From Thermopolyspora sp044507605 (lineage in GTDB: Bacteria > Actinomycetota > Actinomycetes > Streptosporangiales > Streptosporangiaceae): a stretch of 64,000 bases of DNA. The notes beneath the pieces are model-generated. The model was not told the DNA's origin, made no database searches, and saw only the letters and a list, made by a program, of their open reading frames with translations. Of the stretch, positions 24,768-31,935 are shown in pieces (the first letter of the stretch is position 1; every line of letters begins with the position of its first letter). The stretch lies in assembly GCA_044507605.1 (NCBI GenBank), contig JBIQJI010000011.1, positions 55,943-119,942 on the forward strand, read 5' to 3'. The translations under genes were made by a program, and so were the position numbers.

Positions 24768-24977
24768 CCTTATCGTCGGTTGGTGCCCGGTGAGCAGGGC
24801 GTTAATCAGATGCCGGCCGGGCNNNNNNNNNNNNNNNNNNNNNNNNNNNNNNNNNNNNNNNNNNNNNNNNNNNNNNNNNNNNNNNNNNNNNNNNNNNNNN
24901 NNNNNNNNNNNNNNNNNNNNNNCCTTATCGTCGGTTGGTGCCCGGTGAGCAGGGCGTTAATCAGATGCCGGCCGGGC
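24768..24977. repeat. Identical 55-base segments flanking an N gap
   Basis: The segment at 24768-24822 is repeated exactly at 24923-24977, on either side of 100 Ns. Exact flank identity of a k-mer-like length is what an assembler leaves when two contigs overlap but are scaffolded rather than merged. If so, the repeat is artificial and the true sequence continues from 24822 straight to 24978. The rest of the 24716-24993 interval shows no gene. Confidence 0.8.
24823..24922. other. Assembly gap of 100 Ns
   Basis: One hundred undetermined bases, a conventional length for a gap of unknown size. It falls between the DMT transporter start and the MMPL exporter stop and interrupts no visible gene. 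Confidence 0.95.
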
Positions 24978-24993
24978 GGAAGGCCGCGTGGTG

Positions 24994-27174
24994 TCAGGGG
25001 GTGACCTGGACCTGGCGTTCGGCGGGCGGGGTCTCGGTGTCCGCTGTGGTCTCCGCGGTGAGGGCGGCGCCCTCGACGTCCAGGGAGGGCAGCCACTGGA
25101 GCCGGCGGGGCAGCCACCAGGCGTGGCGGCCGATCAGGGCCAGGGCGGCGGGGACGAGGACCATGCGGACCACGAAGGCGTCCGCGAGGATGCCCATCGC
25201 GAGGGCGAAGGCGATGGACTTGATGGCGGGCTCGCCCGTCGGCACGAAACCGGCGAAGACCGAGAACATGATCAGGGCCGCGGCGACGACCACCGGCGCG
25301 GCCTGGCGGAAACCGGTGACGATCGCCTCGACGGGGGAGGCGCCACGGTGATGGGCCTCGTGCATGCGGGACACCAGGAAGACCTGGTAGTCCATGGCGA
25401 GGCCGAACAGGATGCCGATCACCAGGATCGGGGTGAGGCTGAGCAGCGGTCCGTTGACGTCGAGGTTGATCGCGTCGGCCAGCCAGCCCCACTGGAACAC
25501 CGCGACGGTCGCGCCGAGCGAGGCGCCGATGGTCAGCAGGAAGCCCAGCACGCCGACCAGCGGCACCAGCAGAGACCGGAAGACGAGCACGAGCAGGATC
25601 AGCGCCAGGCCCACGACCAGGGCGAGGTAGCGGGGCAGGGCGCGGTCGAGGGACGTGGCGACGTCGACGCTGACGGCGGTGGCGCCCGTGACGTACGCCT
25701 TGGCGCCGTCGATGTCCGCCAGATGGCCGCGCAGGTCGCTGACCAGTTCCTCCGTGGCCTGGCTCGTCGGGCCCGACGACGGGATGACCGTCAGCATCGC
25801 GGCGGTGCCGGCGGGGCTGGGCACGGGCGGGGTCACGAGCGCGACGTCGTCGAGCCTGGCGATGGCGGCGCGGGCCCCGGCCGCCGCCTGGGTGGCGTCG
25901 CCGCCTTCCAGCAGCACCACGATGGGCCCGTTGAACCCTTCGCCGAAGGCGTCGGCGAGCAGCCGCTGGGCGCGGGCCTGGGTGGTGTTCTCGCCCGGAG
26001 TCTCCACCAGGGTGGTCCGCATGGACGCGGCGGGCACGGCGATGGCGCCCAGCGCGACGACCGACAGCAGCAGCGCCGTCACCCGGTGCCGGGTCGGCCC
26101 GGCGATCCAGCCGCGGTAGAAGCCCCGGTCGGACGGGTCCGTCGCACCGGCCGGCGCGGTGCGTTCCCGGCGGCGCAGGACGCGGCGGCCCAGGAAACTC
26201 AGCATGGCCGGGACCAGCGTGATGGCGACGAGCACGGCGACGGCGATGGTCGCGGCGGCGGCGACGCCCATCTGGGTGAGGAACGGGATGCCGGCGACGA
26301 ACAGGCCGGCCAGGGCGATGATCACGGTCGTGCCGGCGGTCACCACCGCCGAGCCCGCCGTGCCCACGGCGATCGAGATGGCGGTGCCCACGTCGGCGCC
26401 GCGCCGCAGCTCCTGGCGGTGGCGGTTGATGATGAACAGGGCGTAGTCGATGCCGACCGCCAGGCCGAGCATCGCGGCCAGGATCGAGGTCGTCGACTGC
26501 AGGTCCATGAAGCCGGTGGCGATGGTGATGCCGCCCACGCCGATGCCGACGCCGACGGCGGCCGTCAGCAGGTTCATCCCGGCCGCGACCAGCGACCCGT
26601 AGGTGAGGGCCAGGATCACCAGCGCGATGACGACGCCGACCACCTCGGCCGGGCCGCCGATGTGCGGGGCGCTGGTGACGGCCTGGCCGGTCACCTCGGC
26701 CGTCAGGCCGGCGGCGCGGGCGTGGGCGACGGCGTCGAGCAGCGCGGTCCGCTGCTCCGCGGGCACCTCGCCCTTCACCGCGTAGGTCACCGTGCTGTAC
26801 GCGGCGGTCTTGCCAGGGTCGACGGCGGGCGCGGCCGGGTCCAGAGGATCGGTGGCCTTGACGACGCCGGGCAGCGTGCCCAGCTCGGACACCAGATCGC
26901 CAACGGCCTTGGCGTTCGCGGGGGCGGTCAGCTGCTGGCCGTCCGGCGCCTTGACCACGACCCGGGCCGTCGAGCCGCCGGAGCCGAACTCCTGGCCGAT
27001 CCGCTCCAGCGCGGTGGTCGACTCCTGCCCCGGCATCGAAAAGTCGCTGGAGGTCTCGCCTGACAGCGTCACAGCGCCCACGACCGTACCGGCGAGGACG
27101 GCCAGCCACGCCAGGACGACGATCCATCGGCGGCGATGGGCCGCCGAACCGAGCCGGGACAACAGACGTGCCAT
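24994..27174 (-). CDS. MMPL/RND-family exporter
   Basis: A 726-residue transporter with about 12 membrane helices and two large outer loops. The duplicated layout is clear: helix 1 (WIVVLAWLAVLAGTVVGAV), loop, helices 2-6 with GLAVGIDYALFIINRHR, then a second half with GLAMDYQVFLVSRMHEA. The two paired Asp-Tyr sites are the proton relay of MMPL proteins. Members export lipids or drugs. The ATG at 27174 follows the stop of its TetR gene by four bases, so the two form one operon. A C-terminal cytoplasmic tail ends the protein. Confidence 0.92.
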   Translation of the reverse strand: MARLLSRLGSAAHRRRWIVVLAWLAVLAGTVVGAVTLSGETSSDFSMPGQESTTALERIGQEFGSGGSTARVVVKAPDGQQLTAPANAKAVGDLVSELGTLPGVVKATDPLDPAAPAVDPGKTAAYSTVTYAVKGEVPAEQRTALLDAVAHARAAGLTAEVTGQAVTSAPHIGGPAEVVGVVIALVILALTYGSLVAAGMNLLTAAVGVGIGVGGITIATGFMDLQSTTSILAAMLGLAVGIDYALFIINRHRQELRRGADVGTAISIAVGTAGSAVVTAGTTVIIALAGLFVAGIPFLTQMGVAAAATIAVAVLVAITLVPAMLSFLGRRVLRRRERTAPAGATDPSDRGFYRGWIAGPTRHRVTALLLSVVALGAIAVPAASMRTTLVETPGENTTQARAQRLLADAFGEGFNGPIVVLLEGGDATQAAAGARAAIARLDDVALVTPPVPSPAGTAAMLTVIPSSGPTSQATEELVSDLRGHLADIDGAKAYVTGATAVSVDVATSLDRALPRYLALVVGLALILLVLVFRSLLVPLVGVLGFLLTIGASLGATVAVFQWGWLADAINLDVNGPLLSLTPILVIGILFGLAMDYQVFLVSRMHEAHHRGASPVEAIVTGFRQAAPVVVAAALIMFSVFAGFVPTGEPAIKSIAFALAMGILADAFVVRMVLVPAALALIGRHAWWLPRRLQWLPSLDVEGAALTAETTADTETPPAERQVQVTP

Positions 27175-27178
27175 GAGA

Positions 27179-27781
27179 TCAGGCCTCCACGTCGAGGGAA
27201 GGGAACGATGAGGTGTCGCGCCGGTGATGGCCGAGCGCGTCGAAGCAGGTCGCGATGATCCGCGGGCGCCAGGCGGCCGCGTCGCCCACGTGGTGGGCGG
27301 CCAGGCTGAGCATGGCCAGCGCGCTGAGCGCGCCGATGACCCGGATGAGCCGTTCCGGGCGACCGGCGGGGTCGGCGGCCGGGTCGATGGCGAAGATGGC
27401 GAAGACATGCATGTCGTCGTCGTGGAACACCGCCGTGCGCGTGCAGGGAGTCGTGGCCGACCGGAAAACCAGCGCCACGAGCCCCGGCCGGGCGAGCGCC
27501 ACGTCGGTCAGCAGCTCCAGCGCGCGCAGGTCACGTTCCGGGCCGGACGGCATCGCCTCGACCTGGGCGAGCACGCCGCGGCTCTCGGTGCGGCCCAGCT
27601 CCTTGGCGGCCTCGTACAGCGCTTCCTTGCTCGGATAGTGGTGCAGCAGGCCGGCCTTCGACAGGCCGACGACGTCGGCGAGGGCCTGCAGCGACGTCTG
27701 GGCGAAGCCGTGCTGGGCGAATAACGCGGCCGCCCGGTCGAGGATCTCCTCATCGACCTGCCGCCGGAATGGTCGTGCCAC
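27179..27781 (-). CDS. TetR-family regulator of the MMPL exporter
   Basis: A 200-residue repressor from GTG 27781. The helix-turn-helix is clear (TSLQALADVVGLSKAGLLHH, about 29-48). The C-terminal domain is variable and may bind the exported drug or lipid. It is the first gene of a two-gene operon with the MMPL exporter. A perfect 14-base inverted repeat lies 25-56 bases upstream of the start, so autoregulation is very likely. Confidence 0.9.
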   Translation of the reverse strand: MARPFRRQVDEEILDRAAALFAQHGFAQTSLQALADVVGLSKAGLLHHYPSKEALYEAAKELGRTESRGVLAQVEAMPSGPERDLRALELLTDVALARPGLVALVFRSATTPCTRTAVFHDDDMHVFAIFAIDPAADPAGRPERLIRVIGALSALAMLSLAAHHVGDAAAWRPRIIATCFDALGHHRRDTSSFPSLDVEA

Positions 27782-27805
27782 GATCGCGACCCTATCGGCC
27801 CGCTT

Positions 27806-27837
27806 ACCGATTCGGTCGGCAAACCGACCGAATCGGT
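27806..27837. promoter_or_regulatory. TetR operator upstream of the TetR-MMPL operon
   Basis: ACCGATTCGGTCGG (27806-27819) and CCGACCGAATCGGT (27824-27837) are exact reverse complements with a four-base AT-rich centre. Size and symmetry fit one or two TetR dimers. The site lies between the promoter region and the GTG start at 27781. The 205 bases beyond it, up to the stop of the next gene, show nothing else. Confidence 0.75.
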
Positions 27838-28042
27838 CGGTGTGATCTCAGCCACTGCCCCGGAGTGCGGCGGGTACGGAAAACCGCGGTGGGTCCGGGA
27901 ATCCTGCGCCGGCTGCGAACGCAGGTGATCCGTGCCCCGTTCCCTGGCCCGGGGGTTCTGCGACCCGCGGACCAGGACCTGTGCGTGATGGTGCCGACCG
28001 CCGGCGCCGGGGGCGGTCCGGGCCGGCGGGGTGCGCGGAGGG

Positions 28043-28402
28043 TCAGCGCAGGCGGCGTTCGGCCGCGTCGGCGCAGTTTTCGGGGCTGGTGTTGAAGGCG
28101 ATGGCCGCGTTAGGAGCGTGCCGCCTGACCAGGTTGACGACGTCTTCGAAGAGTTCGAGCAGCGGCTCGTGGGTGCGGATGCCGCCGCCGATGACCACAC
28201 AGGCGTAGTCGCCGCTGGTCAGGGCCGTTTCGATCACGGCCTGGGGGTGCTCGCCGGGGGCCACGAGGCACCAGTCGGCGTTGATGCCGCGCTCGTCGAA
28301 ACGGGCCCGGCCGCGCGCTATGGCCGCCTGCACGGGCTCGGGGTCCCAGCCCTCCAGTTTGGCGGGATCGAGTCCGATGACCAGTACTCGTGCCGCTGTC
28401 AC
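28043..28402 (-). CDS. Conserved hypothetical protein, 119 residues
   Basis: A small soluble protein with a Rossmann-like opening (ARVLVIGLDPAKLEGWDPEP) and a second strand-turn (YACVVIGGGIRTHEPLLELF). The C terminus ends NTSPENCADAAERRLR. Proteins like this are common in actinomycetes and bacteria generally as hypotheticals, to my recollection, but no function is known to me. The GTG start at 28402 has a strong GAGGAGGG site. It lies 48 bases downstream of the GlsB-like gene on the same strand and may be co-transcribed with it. Confidence 0.72.
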   Translation of the reverse strand: MTAARVLVIGLDPAKLEGWDPEPVQAAIARGRARFDERGINADWCLVAPGEHPQAVIETALTSGDYACVVIGGGIRTHEPLLELFEDVVNLVRRHAPNAAIAFNTSPENCADAAERRLR

Positions 28403-28450
28403 GTGCCCTCCTCCTCGCGGGTCGTCTCCGCGCGGCCGGCGCCCGCCGGG

Positions 28451-28723
28451 TCAGCGGGATCGTCTTCCGGCGCGCCAGCGGGCCGCCAGGGTCACGCCGA
28501 TGGCCGCGAGGACGATCTGGATGACGATTTCGATCCAGTCGATGCCTCGGGTGTGGGCGACCCCGATGGCGCCGGCGATCGCGGTGCCGATCAGGGCGGC
28601 CACGATACCGACGACCATGGTCAGCAGGAACCCTATGGGCTGTCGCCCTGGGACGACGAGCCGGCCCAGGGCCCCGATCACGATGCCGATGATGATGGCG
28701 GAAATGATCCCGGAGATCGTCAC
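28451..28723 (-). CDS. GlsB/YeaQ/YmgE-family stress membrane protein
   Basis: A 90-residue protein with three hydrophobic helices: ISAIIIGIVIGALGRLVVPG, IGFLLTMVVGIVAALIGTAI and IEIVIQIVLAAIGVTLAARW. This is the transglycosylase-associated protein family, often induced by envelope or acid stress in other bacteria. The exact role is unknown. It is followed by the 119-residue hypothetical gene on the same strand. Confidence 0.88.
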   Translation of the reverse strand: MTISGIISAIIIGIVIGALGRLVVPGRQPIGFLLTMVVGIVAALIGTAIAGAIGVAHTRGIDWIEIVIQIVLAAIGVTLAARWRAGRRSR

Positions 28724-28862
28724 GGTCCATGCTCCTGTCTGCCGCGCGGCTCGGCCACGTTCCGCTGCCCGAGCCCGTACGCCGGTTGCCTTTGTTTGTG
28801 CCTACCCGCATCGGGCCTTGGGGACTGGCGTTGGGCCGCAGGGATTTCTCCACCGGCTCGGG

Positions 28863-28916
28863 CAGGGCTACAGGGCTACAGGGCTACGGGCAGGGCTACA
28901 GGGCTACGGGCAGGGC
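28863..28916. repeat. Tandem repeat of CAGGGCTA units in an intergenic region
   Basis: A 20-base unit is exactly doubled at 28871-28890 and 28891-28910. It is built from smaller CAGGGCTA and CAGGGCTACGGG parts, with partial copies on both sides. It lies in the 421-base interval 28724-29144 between the GlsB-like and ClpP genes, where I see no gene. It looks like replication slippage rather than a binding-site array. Confidence 0.7.
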
Positions 28917-29144
28917 CGTCCGGGCGTGTGCGACACGCGGCAGGCGTCGTCGGGCACGGTCGCCGGCACGGTCGCCCGCGCTTGGCCATCGGCGTGACCG
29001 CGCCCCGCGGGGGGACATTAAGCTGTTGGCGTCCTCCCGTCGCGGGGTGGGCAGCGGGCGGCCGGTGTGTGCGACCGCCGCCCGGCCTGGCAGGTGAGCC
29101 GCGGGCCGGGCGCCGGGTCATCGGCCGCCCCTCCTGACGGATCG

Positions 29145-29783
29145 TCAGCCCGACGCCGCCGACACGGTCGCCAGGTGTCTCTTGCGCGTGACGATGAGAT
29201 CGTCGATGAGGCCGTACTCTTTCGCCGCCTGCGCGGTGAAGATCTTGTCACGGTCGATGTCGCGGCGGATCTGCTCGGCCGGGCGGCCGGTGTGGCGGGC
29301 CAGCACCTCCTCCTGCTGGGCCTGCATGCGCAGCACCTCGCGCGCCATGATCTCCAGGTCGCTGCCCATGCCGCCGGCGCCTTCCATGGCCGGCTGGTGC
29401 AGCAGCACCCGGGCGTTCGGCAGCGCGAACCGCTTGCCCGGCGCGCCGCCGGCCAGGATGATCGCGGCGGCGGAGGCCGCCTGGCCCAGGCAGACCGTCT
29501 GGATCTCCGGTTTGATGTACTGCATCGTGTCGTAGATCGCCATCAGCGCCGTGACCGAGCCGCCCGGCGAATTGATGTAGATGCTGATGTCGCGGTCGGG
29601 GTCGAGCGACTCCAGCGTCAGCAGCTGCGCCATCACGTCGTTGGCCGACGTGTCGTCGATCTGCACGCCGAGGAAGATGATGCGGTCCTCGAACAGCTTG
29701 TTGTAGGGGGTCATCTCCTTCACGCCGTACGTCGTGCGCTCGACGAACGACGGAAGGACGTACCTTGCGGTGAACTCGCCCAT
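29145..29783 (-). CDS. clpP: ATP-dependent Clp protease proteolytic subunit (stand-alone copy)
   Basis: A 212-residue ClpP. The catalytic triad is complete: Ser104 in GQAASAAAIILAGG, His129 in ARVLLHQP, and Asp179 in DIDRDKIFTAQAAKEYGLID. The opening RYVLPSFVERTTYGVKEMTP is closest to actinobacterial ClpP2-type subunits. The ATG at 29783 follows AAGGAG by six bases. No clpX, tig or second clpP lies nearby, so this is an extra copy away from the usual clpP1-clpP2 operon, perhaps used under stress or in development as the additional Streptomyces ClpPs are. A 31-codon reading frame ends just before it. Confidence 0.93.
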   Translation of the reverse strand: MGEFTARYVLPSFVERTTYGVKEMTPYNKLFEDRIIFLGVQIDDTSANDVMAQLLTLESLDPDRDISIYINSPGGSVTALMAIYDTMQYIKPEIQTVCLGQAASAAAIILAGGAPGKRFALPNARVLLHQPAMEGAGGMGSDLEIMAREVLRMQAQQEEVLARHTGRPAEQIRRDIDRDKIFTAQAAKEYGLIDDLIVTRKRHLATVSAASG

Positions 29784-29794
29784 GTCGGTCTCCT

Positions 29795-29890
29795 TCACGC
29801 CGCCGGCTCGCGCACGACGATGCGGTTGCCGGGTAGCGGGTGCGCAGGCTGCGCCTGACCGGGTCGCGGGGAGGGTGTGGCCACTGTCAT
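29795..29890 (-). CDS. Putative 31-residue leader ORF before clpP
   Basis: A short frame with its own GGAAAGGA site eight bases upstream, rich in Pro and Ala, starting MTVATPSPRPG and ending NRIVVREPAA. Its TGA overlaps the AAGGAG ribosome-binding site of clpP, so ribosomes finishing it would land at the clpP start. It may couple or attenuate clpP translation. Whether it is translated is not known. The rest of the interval up to 30133 shows nothing definite. Confidence 0.4.
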   Translation of the reverse strand: MTVATPSPRPGQAQPAHPLPGNRIVVREPAA

Positions 29891-30133
29891 GGGCGGGTGG
29901 TCCTTTCCTGTCGCTCCATGTCGCGGGGTCGGCCCGCCCGGGTGTGCGGCCCGTGGGCGGCGGACCGGGCGCCGGCCCCGGCGCCGGACGGCGCGGGATC
30001 GGTCACCTGCTCGCGACACTAGCCCCGCAGCGCCGGTCGATCACCGGTTGTTCGCTCATGGCGGTGTTCGCTGCGGGCGTTACCGGCCGCGCGCCGCGGC
30101 CCCCGAGGGGTCCCCGGTGGTCCGCCCGGGGCG

Positions 30134-30373
30134 TCACTGGGGCGGGCCGAAGGGCTCGATGCGGGGGTCGGAGTAGGGGCCGGCGGCGTTGGGGGACGCC
30201 GCCGTGGCGCGGGCCGCGGCGTCCTCGGTGACGCGCAGGCCGTACAGCCGGGTGGCCGGATCGATGAGGACCAGACCGTAGGCGGTGTCGGCGTCGTGCT
30301 CGGTCAGGCCCAGCTCGGCCAGGGCCGCGGCGAAGGTGGTGTCGCCGGTGAGCCGTACGGTGATCAGGACCAT
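30134..30373 (-). CDS. Small conserved partner of the subtilase, 79 residues
   Basis: A 79-residue soluble protein starting MVLITVRLTGDTTFAAALAE and ending SDPRIEPFGPPQ. The first ten residues form a strand like the start of the upstream protease (MRVLIQLRPS). The Pro-rich end looks like a defined tail. It begins 47 bases after the protease stop on the same strand, so co-transcription is likely. It could be a substrate, inhibitor or foldase of the protease; none of these is shown. I recall similar protease-small protein pairs in other actinomycetes. Confidence 0.68.
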   Translation of the reverse strand: MVLITVRLTGDTTFAAALAELGLTEHDADTAYGLVLIDPATRLYGLRVTEDAAARATAASPNAAGPYSDPRIEPFGPPQ

Positions 30374-30420
30374 GGGGCGACGCTACCTCGATTCGGGCGG
30401 CCCGGCCTGGGGCGCGCGGG

Positions 30421-31782
30421 TCAGGCCGCGCGTTCTGACCGTTTCTTGAGCGCGGCCAGGACCGCGGCCGGGTCGATGACGCCGTACCCGTAGTCGTAGT
30501 CGAAGCCCACGGTGCTGCGGTCGTCGGCGGTGCGGCACAGCAGGGAGCGCAGCTGGGCCGGCGGCAGCTCGGTGGCGGGGTGGCGGGTGCGGATGGCGGC
30601 GACGACCCCGGCGGCGATCGGGCAGGCCGCCGACGTGCCAGAGTCGGGCAGGTCGGCGCCGAACGCGCCGGAGCCGGTGAAGTGGGTGGGTGCGCACAGG
30701 TCGGGCTTGTGGTCGGCGAGCCGGCCGGGGCCCTGCGAGGAGTAGCCGACGCGCTTGCCGCCGGTGTCGACGCCCCCGACCGACAGGACGTCCGGGTGGG
30801 AGTTGGCGCCGTTGATGGGGCGGTCGGGGTAGGCGCAGCGGCGGTCGGGGCAGTCGCGCCCGCAGTTGCCGGCGGCGAACACGATGTCGGCCCCGGCCTG
30901 CTCCAGGCTGCCCACGATCACGTTGAACGGGTGCGCGGGGTTGTCGGAGTAGTTGCCGGGATGGCCCGGCGGGAAGTCCCACGCGGGGGAGAACGCCCCC
31001 CAGCTGTTGCTGATGACCAGCGCCCGCGAGCCGGCCGGCATGGCCTCGAGCACGGTGCGCAGGTGGGCGTACGCGGCGACGGCGTCGGACAGCAGCCCGT
31101 CGAGCACCGAGCCGCCCCTGCGCGGCGACAGCAGCACCGGCACGTCGAGCAGGGTGGCCTCCGGGGCGGCGATCAGCGTGTCGAACGCGCACATCGTGCC
31201 GTGGCCGACGGGGTGGTGGCCGGGGGCGCCGCCGACGCCCGGGGGCGCCCAGCTGCGTTCGGCGTCGATGCGCACGTCGCGCCCGGTGCGTTCCTTGACG
31301 TGGGCGGCGTTGATGCCGGTGTCGAGGATCGCCACGGACACGCCGGAGCCGTCGTAGCCGGCCCGCGCGAGGTCGGCCGTGCGCAGCAGGCGCGCGACGT
31401 CGTGCCAGTCGCCGACCGGCGGGCTGTCGCCGCAGGTGAGCACCGGCCCGATGACGGGGTCGGCGAACACGCCGGCGACGTCGCGGCGTGCGCCCGGCAG
31501 CCGGCCCGCGCGGGCGGTCGGCTCGTCGTCGGCGATTTCGCCGCGCACCAGCACCGTGGCGTGCTCGGGGGCCATGGAGAAGCGCATGCGCTGCCACAGC
31601 GACAACGGATCGCCGTGGCTGGAGACCGGGATCGGCAGGGGCAGGGCCACCGGGGTGAACGCGTGGTCGAGGATCACGCCGGGCAGGCGGTCGGCGACGT
31701 CGGCGGCGGTGGCGGTGGCTCCGGGGGCGGCGACGGCCGCGACGATTTCGGGCGAGGGACGAAGCTGGATGAGGACCCGCAT
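30421..31782 (-). CDS. S8-family (subtilisin-like) serine protease, no signal peptide
   Basis: A 453-residue subtilase with an intact active site: Asp154 (AILDTGIN), His194 (VGHGTMCA), oxyanion Asn306 (AAGNCG) and Ser384 (SGTSAACP). Several cysteines cluster at 307-316. Residues 1-135 precede the catalytic domain and are not a classical I9 propeptide. There is no signal peptide, so it either acts in the cytoplasm or leaves by another route. GGAGGCGC lies before the ATG. It is followed by a 79-residue partner gene and is divergent from a membrane spermidine-synthase-like gene. Confidence 0.88.
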   Translation of the reverse strand: MRVLIQLRPSPEIVAAVAAPGATATAADVADRLPGVILDHAFTPVALPLPIPVSSHGDPLSLWQRMRFSMAPEHATVLVRGEIADDEPTARAGRLPGARRDVAGVFADPVIGPVLTCGDSPPVGDWHDVARLLRTADLARAGYDGSGVSVAILDTGINAAHVKERTGRDVRIDAERSWAPPGVGGAPGHHPVGHGTMCAFDTLIAAPEATLLDVPVLLSPRRGGSVLDGLLSDAVAAYAHLRTVLEAMPAGSRALVISNSWGAFSPAWDFPPGHPGNYSDNPAHPFNVIVGSLEQAGADIVFAAGNCGRDCPDRRCAYPDRPINGANSHPDVLSVGGVDTGGKRVGYSSQGPGRLADHKPDLCAPTHFTGSGAFGADLPDSGTSAACPIAAGVVAAIRTRHPATELPPAQLRSLLCRTADDRSTVGFDYDYGYGVIDPAAVLAALKKRSERAA

Positions 31783-31886
31783 GGAGCGCCTCCATCAGGC
31801 CGGGAGACAGGGACTGCTCCCACAGTGCGCCGCCGTCGTCCGTCCCGTCTACGGTCTGAAATCAACAGGAAACCGTGGGTTATCGA

Positions 31887-31899
31887 TGAAACTTACACA
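31887..31899 (-). promoter_or_regulatory. Shared word TGTGTAAGTTTCA upstream of the subtilase gene
   Basis: Read on the minus strand, these 13 bases match 16979-16991 upstream of the glycosidase exactly. Both copies lie 100-220 bases before a start codon and in the same orientation to the gene. In DNA this rich in GC such an AT-rich word is unlikely to recur by chance. It may be a promoter or activator site. It lies in the 153-base divergent region between the subtilase and the gene starting at 31936. Confidence 0.45.
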
Positions 31900-31935
31900 A
31901 AATACAGGAAGATTTTTACGGTTGAGGAGCCCTTG

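Noticed and set aside
24768..24977. 55-base flanks as a true direct repeat or attachment site pair
   Set aside because: Exact identity right up to both edges of an N run is better explained by assembly; no integrase is nearby.
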